A stretch of DNA of 64,000 nucleotides from Paraburkholderia tropica (GTDB taxonomy: Bacteria; Pseudomonadota; Gammaproteobacteria; Burkholderiales; Burkholderiaceae). Position numbers and translations under genes: made by a program. The stretch is from NCBI RefSeq assembly GCF_914484835.1, contig NZ_CAJZAR010000062.1:248001-312000 (forward strand), written 5' to 3'. This document shows positions 59,198 to 64,000 of the stretch, piece after piece. The number at the start of each line of letters is the position of its first letter. The first letter of the stretch is position 1. Below the pieces are notes generated by a model. It did no database searches and was not told where the DNA came from. It worked only from the letters and a program-made list of their open reading frames with translations.

Positions 59198-60055
59198 ATG
59201 GAAGATTTTTTCAATCGATTGTTTCATTTGCAGCCCTCGCTGCTCGACTCGGTGACGCACGACGTGGTGCATCTGGTCGCCGCGGTGCTGATTCTCGCGG
59301 TGGGCTGGTGGATTTCGAATCGTGTCGCGCAACTCTCCGAGCACATGCTGGCGCGCTCGCACGCCGATCCGACGCTCGCGCCGATGCTCGCGGGCATCGT
59401 GGCGTGGGCCGTGCGCGTGATCGCGATCGTAGCGGCGCTTAGCGAAGTCGGCATCGCAACGGCGAGCGTGCTCGCGGCCCTCGGCGCCGCAGGCCTCGCC
59501 ATCGGTCTCGCGCTGCAAGGCACGCTGCAAAACATCGCGGCGGGCATCATGCTGCTGTTTCTGCGGCCGTTTCGTGCGGGCGACGTGATCGAAGGCAGCG
59601 GCGCGGCGGCGGGCATCGTGCGCGAAGTGGGACTGTTCACGACGCGTATCGAGCGCGGCGACGGCAATGCCGTGTTCGTGCCGAACAGTCAGATCTGGAG
59701 CAATCCGGTCATCAATTACAGCAGCGGCGGCACGCAGCGCGTGGACGTGACGATCGATCTCGCGCGACGCGAGCAGGTCGATCCGGCGATCGGCGAACTC
59801 AAGAAGATGGTCGCGAACGAACCGCGTGTGCTGGCGGGCACGACGCTCGCGCCCGCGATTGTCGTGGATAGTTATCCCGACGACGGTGGCGTGCGGCTGC
59901 GCATGAGCGTGTGGGTGCGCGATCCCGATGCGGCGTTCGCCATCGACGATCTGCGCGAGCATGCGGGTGAGGCGCTCGCGAATGCAGGGATTGCGGTGAA
60001 GGGCGAGGAAAAGGCGCGCGAGCGCGAGGATGCGGACGCGGCATTGGCGCACTGA
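59198..60055 (+). CDS. Small-conductance mechanosensitive channel (MscS family)
   Basis: Inner-membrane channel of 285 residues. Three N-terminal helices end with the pore helix LAALGAAGLAIGLALQGTLQNIAAGIMLLFLRPF, which carries the Ala/Gly-packed MscS TM3 motif; then the beta domain GDVIEGSGAAAGIVREVGLFTTRI, VPNSQIWSNPVINYSS and a C-terminal alpha/beta vestibule. It opens on hypo-osmotic shock. A highly charged tail (GEEKAREREDADAA) follows. Independent gene. Confidence 0.95.
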   Translation: MEDFFNRLFHLQPSLLDSVTHDVVHLVAAVLILAVGWWISNRVAQLSEHMLARSHADPTLAPMLAGIVAWAVRVIAIVAALSEVGIATASVLAALGAAGLAIGLALQGTLQNIAAGIMLLFLRPFRAGDVIEGSGAAAGIVREVGLFTTRIERGDGNAVFVPNSQIWSNPVINYSSGGTQRVDVTIDLARREQVDPAIGELKKMVANEPRVLAGTTLAPAIVVDSYPDDGGVRLRMSVWVRDPDAAFAIDDLREHAGEALANAGIAVKGEEKAREREDADAALAH

Positions 60056-60070
60056 CGTTTCAGCGGCTCA

Positions 60071-61465
60071 TCATTTGCGAATCACGCGCACGGGCAATCC
60101 CATTGTTGCGGCCAGACACAAGCCATGCAGCGCGGTGAGCAGCACGAACGCGGGCACGAAGTGATGTGCGTGCGTTGCGCCGCTATCGCGCATCGCCAAC
60201 GCCACGGTCAGCGAAATCAGCGTGGTCGCGAACGGTCCGCCAATGCGCTGCGCGATATTCAATGCGGTGTTGGCCGTCGGCAGATTCGCCTTCGGCAACG
60301 CAGCGTAAGCCGCTGAAATCGACGGCACGCTAATCGTGCCCTGACCGATTCCGGCCAGCGCGAGACTCACGAGCGCCCACGCCGTGGAGTAGGTGTGCGC
60401 GGCCATCCACGCGAACACGAGCGTGGCGGCGCACGCGAGCAGCGCGCCGCCTGCTGCGAGCGCGCGGCAGCCGAATCGCCCCGTCAACAGCCCGAGCACG
60501 GCGAACGCGGCCATCATGCCGACGCCCGTCGCCGCGAGCAGGACGCCCGCCTGCGCCGCGCTCAATCCGCAGGCGAGAATCAGATAAAGCGGCACGAGCA
60601 ACTGACGCCCGAATAACATGCCGTTCGCGCAGAATTGCGTGACGGCGGCGAACGAAAAAATACGCGTGGAGAAAATGCGCACGTCGATCAGCGCGGCGTC
60701 GCCCTTACGGGCCGAATACACGATGAACGCCGCGAGCAGCAGCACGCCTGCAAGCACGCAGGCCAGCCCTGCGCTGTGCGCCGCATTCTGCAAGCCGTAG
60801 ACGAGCGCGACGAGACCCGGCGAAATCAGCGCGAAACCCAGGAAGTCGAAACGCCGCCTGTCGAGCGTGTCGGCGTCGCGCGGCAGCAATCGCCAGGCCA
60901 TCGCTACGCCGATCACACCAATCGGCACGTTGACGAAAAAGAGCCATGGCCACGCGGCGTGCGTGAGAATTGCGCCGGCCAGCACGGGGCCGAGTATCGG
61001 TCCGAGCAGAATGGGTAGCGTCGCGTAACCCATCACGCGTTCGAGATGCTTGCCCGCCACGCGGCCGATCATCATCTGCGCCATCGGCACGAGCATGCCC
61101 GCGATGAGCCCCTGAAACAGCCGCGCGGCGATCAACGCACTCATGCTGTGCGCGAACCCGCAGAGCGCCGAGGCAAACGTGAACGTCGAGAAGCAAAACA
61201 GGTACAGGCGTTTCGCGCCGATGCGGTCGACGAGCCAGCCGTTGAGCGGCAGCGTGAGCGCCATCGCGAGCAAATAGCCGGTCACGATCCATTGCGCGGT
61301 GGCGAGACGCGCGTCGAGCGCGTGGCCGATGGTGGACAGCGACACGTTCACAAGCGTCGAATCCATCTGCGACATGAACGAGCCGACCGACACCACCGCC
61401 GCGACTTTCCAGACGGCGGGGGCAATGCGGTCCGCCGCGGCGGGGCGTGGGGCGTTCGTCGTCAT
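60071..61465 (-). CDS. MFS multidrug exporter, DHA2/EmrB type
   Basis: Drug:H+ antiporter of 464 residues with about 14 helices. The motifs SFMSQMDSTLVNVSLSTIG, WIVTGYLLAMALTLPLNGWLVDRIGAKRLYL and LGPILGPVLAGAI (motif C) identify the EmrB/QacA group. No membrane-fusion (EmrA) or outer-membrane gene is adjacent. It converges with the MscS gene. Confidence 0.95.
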   Translation of the reverse strand: MTTNAPRPAAADRIAPAVWKVAAVVSVGSFMSQMDSTLVNVSLSTIGHALDARLATAQWIVTGYLLAMALTLPLNGWLVDRIGAKRLYLFCFSTFTFASALCGFAHSMSALIAARLFQGLIAGMLVPMAQMMIGRVAGKHLERVMGYATLPILLGPILGPVLAGAILTHAAWPWLFFVNVPIGVIGVAMAWRLLPRDADTLDRRRFDFLGFALISPGLVALVYGLQNAAHSAGLACVLAGVLLLAAFIVYSARKGDAALIDVRIFSTRIFSFAAVTQFCANGMLFGRQLLVPLYLILACGLSAAQAGVLLAATGVGMMAAFAVLGLLTGRFGCRALAAGGALLACAATLVFAWMAAHTYSTAWALVSLALAGIGQGTISVPSISAAYAALPKANLPTANTALNIAQRIGGPFATTLISLTVALAMRDSGATHAHHFVPAFVLLTALHGLCLAATMGLPVRVIRK

Positions 61466-61616
61466 GCGAGTGGGCGTGGGTGCGGATCAGCCGCAAGCAT
61501 GACGATTCGCCGCGCGGCTGGCAAGGGCCGACGCGGCATTTGTGCGCTTGCGGGCCGCGCATGCGCGATGCCATTACAATGCGGGACTTCGACTCACTTT
61601 CGACATTGCAATCGCC

Positions 61617-62021
61617 ATGCGCGCCATGAAATTCTTTCACGCCTTCGCTCTCGCCACGCTTTCGCTGACCGGCGCCACGCTCGCGCACGCGCAAGCCGTG
61701 AGTAACGCGCCGCAACAATCGTGCTCGATCGGCACGGCGAGCGGCGTGGCCGGCGCCGCGTCGAGCATGAGCGAGTACCTCGCGCTGCCCGAGCGCGACC
61801 GCTACAAATACTTCTCGGATCATCAGATCGAGTGCGACGTGACCGACGATGGCCGCGCGAAGAAATGCGTGGGCCTGATCAATCTGCGCAACGATAAAGT
61901 CAGCGTCTACGACGACAGCGATAGCGTGACCACCACCGTGGTCGCGAAGATCGAACTGGAACACGGCACGTTTCCGGCGATCATCGTGGTGCGCAAGCAA
62001 GACATCAAATGCGAGGACTGA
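61617..62021 (+). CDS. Exported hypothetical protein
   Basis: Protein of 134 residues that I do not recognise. A clear signal peptide (MRAMKFFHAFALATLSLTGATLAHA) predicts export to the periplasm. The mature ~105 residues hold three Cys (QQSCSIG, IECDV, KKCVG) plus one near the C-terminus (IKCED), an even number that could form two disulfides. Divergent from the EmrB-type gene. Confidence 0.8.
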   Translation: MRAMKFFHAFALATLSLTGATLAHAQAVSNAPQQSCSIGTASGVAGAASSMSEYLALPERDRYKYFSDHQIECDVTDDGRAKKCVGLINLRNDKVSVYDDSDSVTTTVVAKIELEHGTFPAIIVVRKQDIKCED

Positions 62022-62070
62022 GGGTCGCGGCGTCGCATTGAATCAACGCGGCGCGTGATGGTCGTTTTCG

Positions 62071-62352
62071 TTAGCGCCGCGCGTCGAACTGTTCGAACCA
62101 GCGCCACGGAAAGATGCCGCGATCGTGCCCGTCGCTGAAGACGAGTTGCACGCCATAACCCATCGGCGCGATTTCGCGCACGCGGATCGCTTCCGCAATC
62201 TCCAGCGTGTTGCCCCCGAGGCGCGCGCTTCTGCACGCGGCGCACGGACAGGCGCGCCGTAAATCGGCGTGCGCGAAACGCTGGGTTTCGCCGCTCGGCC
62301 AGACGAGCGAAAGCGCATCGGGCGCGTTGCGCACTTCGAGCGGCGTGTTCAC
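62071..62352 (-). CDS. DUF971 domain protein
   Basis: Protein of 93 residues of DUF971, the fold found at the N-terminus of gamma-butyrobetaine hydroxylase. LSLVWPSGETQRFAHADLRRACPCAACRSAR carries the Cys-rich turn, and VREIAPMGYGVQLVFSDGHDRGIFPWRWFE is the family core. Stand-alone DUF971 proteins often sit with iron-sulfur genes, as here. It starts with GTG overlapping the HEAT-repeat stop (GTGA), so it is translated with it. Confidence 0.9.
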   Translation of the reverse strand: MNTPLEVRNAPDALSLVWPSGETQRFAHADLRRACPCAACRSARLGGNTLEIAEAIRVREIAPMGYGVQLVFSDGHDRGIFPWRWFEQFDARR

Positions 62353-63329
62353 GATGCCTGTCCTTCGCGCTGCTGCAAAGCGATGCGCACAGCCTTGCGG
62401 ACTTCAGGGTCACGGTCTTCGAGCGCCGCGCGCAAGGGCGCGATCACGTCGGGCGTATCGAGTTCGCCTAGCGCGAGCGCGGCCTCCTTGCGCAGATTGC
62501 TGATCGTGTGGTCGAGCAGCGCGATCAAGGCCGGTGCCGCGTCCGCATCCGCCATGCGGCCCAGCGCGCGTGCCGCGCGCAGGCGCACTTGCCAGTAGTC
62601 GTCCGCGAGCGCGGCAATCAGCGGATCGCGTGCGCGCGGCACGGGCAACTTGCCGAGCGTGGTGGCGGCTTCCTCGCGCACTTGCCAGTCGGCGTCGCGC
62701 AACGCGTGCAGCAAGGCATCGCCGAGCGCCGTGTCGTCGATCGGGCCGAAACCCAGCGCGCCGGTCGCCGCGCGGCGCACACCGGCCTCCTTATCGTGGG
62801 CCGCCACGCTCGCGAGTGGCGGCAGGGCGCGCGCGTCCTTGAGCCAGCCGAGCACGGCCACGGCTTCGAGCCGCACGTCGGCGTGCGCGTCGGCGAGCGC
62901 GTCGAGCGCGGGCTCGAAGGCGCTGGCGTCGCGCAATTCGCGCAGGCCGCGCAAGGCCGCGCGCCGCACGAACGGCTCGGGACGCTGCGCCCAGCGGCGC
63001 AAGACCGGTGCGCTCGCGCTGTCCTTCAGTTCGGAAAGCGCCTGCGCGGCGGCGTCGCGCACGCCTTCGTCGCTATCGAGCAGCGCGCCGCACAGCGCTT
63101 CGGCCACGCTCTCGCTTTCCCACGACGCCAGCACAGTGGCGGCTTCGCGGCGCACGTCCGGCGCGGCGTCATCGCGCAGCGCGCTCACCAGCACGCCGAC
63201 GAGCGCGGGCGCTTCGAGGTCGCCGATATCGAGCACGGCGATGCGGCGCACGGTGGCGTCGTCGCTCGCGAGCCGCGCCAGCACGGCGGCGGCTTCGGGC
63301 GGCAGATCGGGTTGAGTCGAATGATTCAT
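62349..63329 (-). CDS. HEAT-repeat protein
   Basis: Protein of 326 residues made almost entirely of HEAT/PBS-lyase repeats of ~31 residues: the pattern VRRIAVLDIGDL, VRREAATVLASW, VRDAAAQALSEL, VRRAALRGLREL, VRLEAVAVLGWL, VRRAATGALGFG, VREEAATTLGKL, VRLRAARALGRM recurs about nine times. It would form a curved protein-binding scaffold. Between a DUF971 protein and an iron-sulfur/flavoprotein pair, it may serve their assembly (inference). Confidence 0.93.
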   Translation of the reverse strand: MNHSTQPDLPPEAAAVLARLASDDATVRRIAVLDIGDLEAPALVGVLVSALRDDAAPDVRREAATVLASWESESVAEALCGALLDSDEGVRDAAAQALSELKDSASAPVLRRWAQRPEPFVRRAALRGLRELRDASAFEPALDALADAHADVRLEAVAVLGWLKDARALPPLASVAAHDKEAGVRRAATGALGFGPIDDTALGDALLHALRDADWQVREEAATTLGKLPVPRARDPLIAALADDYWQVRLRAARALGRMADADAAPALIALLDHTISNLRKEAALALGELDTPDVIAPLRAALEDRDPEVRKAVRIALQQREGQAS

Positions 63330-63387
63330 TGTGCAGGATGGCTAATTAATGGCGATAGGGAAGCGTTGATCAATGACGTCTCCTTCG

Positions 63388-63633
63388 CTATCGAAGCAAA
63401 TAGGGAATCTCGACTTTCACCGCGCCGGTCGGGCAATCGCGCTCGCAAGGCATGCAATACCAGCATTCGTCGAACTGCATGTACGCCTTGCCTTTCGAGG
63501 TGTCGATGGCGAGCAGATCGAGCGGGCAGACGTCGACGCAGACCGTGCAGCCTTTATCCGCGATGCAGCGTTCCTCGTCGATGGTCACGGGCGCGCTGCT
63601 GCGTTGAAAAATCTCGTGGGGCGTATAGCTCAT
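63388..63633 (-). CDS. Dicluster 4Fe-4S ferredoxin
   Basis: Ferredoxin of 81 residues. Two motifs are seen: C-x5-C-x2-C-x3-CP in EERCIADKGCTVCVDVCP and C-x2-C-x2-C-x3-CP in DECWYCMPCERDCPTG. The first has an extended first loop as in adenylylsulfate-reductase beta-like ferredoxins. The paired flavoprotein gene ends 26 bases upstream. The ATG at 63633 has AGGAAA before it. Confidence 0.92.
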   Translation of the reverse strand: MSYTPHEIFQRSSAPVTIDEERCIADKGCTVCVDVCPLDLLAIDTSKGKAYMQFDECWYCMPCERDCPTGAVKVEIPYLLR

Positions 63634-63659
63634 GATCGTTTCCTGAAGAAAACCGAGGC

Positions 63660-64000
63660 TCAATGCGCGGCGGCGAGGGCGTCGTCGCGCTGAATGCGCA
63701 TGCGGTCGTAGGCGCCGCGTTCGTCGCTCGAAACCGGCACGATATACGGCTCGACGGGACGCTTTTCGCTGACCATGCGGCCCGCTTCGTCCTTGCGCAG
63801 ATGCGTGTGGCAGAACCATTGCGCGTCGTCGCGCTGCGGATAATCGACGCGATGGTGATACAGACCCCAGCGGCTCTCGGTGCGGAACAACGAAGCGCGC
63901 GCGGCCATTTCTGCGCAGTCGCGAATGGCGCGCACTTCCGCCGCGCGCATTAGTTCATGCGGATGATGGGCCTTGATCGCACCGATATCCTCCTCGATCG
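63660..64000 (-). CDS. Fumarate-reductase/AprA-like flavoprotein, C-terminal part (runs off window)
   Basis: The C-terminal ~113 residues of a large flavoprotein; the N-terminal FAD domain lies beyond base 64000. HPHELMRAAEVRAIRDCAEMAARASLFRTESRWGLYHHRVDYPQRDD is the helical C-terminal region of the succinate dehydrogenase/fumarate reductase/AprA group. With the dicluster ferredoxin it would form an AprAB-like two-subunit oxidoreductase. The frame is open to the window edge, so the M at 63950 is not the start. Confidence 0.85.
   Translation of the reverse strand, partial: IEEDIGAIKAHHPHELMRAAEVRAIRDCAEMAARASLFRTESRWGLYHHRVDYPQRDDAQWFCHTHLRKDEAGRMVSEKRPVEPYIVPVSSDERGAYDRMRIQRDDALAAAH

Overview
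The window is GC-rich, tightly packed bacterial DNA. Its gene content (a DUF3331 protein, an Omp32/OpcP-type trimeric porin, many LysR/GntR/TetR/AraC catabolic regulators, operons joined by 4-nt ATGA overlaps) points to a Burkholderiaceae betaproteobacterium of the Paraburkholderia/Caballeronia type. This placement is an inference from protein families; no rRNA or tRNA gene lies in the window. The region reads like an accessory or secondary replicon loaded with catabolic and transport modules.

Layout. 1-2018: the 3' end of a sensor histidine kinase, a DUF3331 gene and a receiver-only response regulator. 2240-8082: an MHS-type MFS symporter, a class II aldolase, a ketopantoate-reductase family enzyme, an orphan LivK-like binding protein with its terminator, and a PhzF-family isomerase. 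8182-18098: a minus-strand catabolic operon under a GntR/UTRA regulator. It holds two tandem phosphotriesterase-family genes (one with every metal ligand lost), an FAD aromatic hydroxylase, an HSL-type esterase, a metallo-beta-lactamase hydrolase, a CocE/NonD hydrolase, a MetA-type outer-membrane channel and an MFS transporter. 18239-21498: a complete class I P450 system (P450, 3Fe-4S ferredoxin, ferredoxin reductase) with a TetR regulator. 21608-24802: a TauD/TfdA-like dioxygenase and an SDR plus Bcr/CflA efflux pair. 25091: a porin.

26368-37037 is a second large plus-strand catabolic operon: a Tat-exported peptide-type binding protein, a Rieske oxygenase, two Dpp/Opp permeases, a fused double-ATPase, a LigB/DODA-type extradiol dioxygenase, a PDR/VanB reductase (the likely electron donor of the Rieske enzyme), a formamidase and a LysR regulator. 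The combination suggests uptake, ring oxidation, ring cleavage and amide release from a nitrogen-containing compound. After it come an AraC regulator with a strong terminator, an F420-reductase-like protein, a LysR gene, a DUF2798 membrane protein, a B12-binding radical SAM enzyme convergent with a GT23/NodZ-like fucosyltransferase homologue, a possibly leaderless DeoR regulator and an MFS transporter.

46655-50468 is a LysR-controlled set (secreted cupin, SDR, tautomerase, MFS) with less GC-biased sequence. 50693-59000 looks like a guanidino/agmatine-type catabolic locus: aldehyde dehydrogenase, ureohydrolase and LuxR solo on one side; cupin, FAD amine-oxidase-like enzyme, LysR and NCS1 permease on the other, with a 9-bp dyad of C and G runs between the divergent arms. 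The window closes with an MscS channel, an EmrB-type efflux pump, a small exported protein, and a DUF971/HEAT-repeat/dicluster ferredoxin/flavoprotein group that runs off the right edge.
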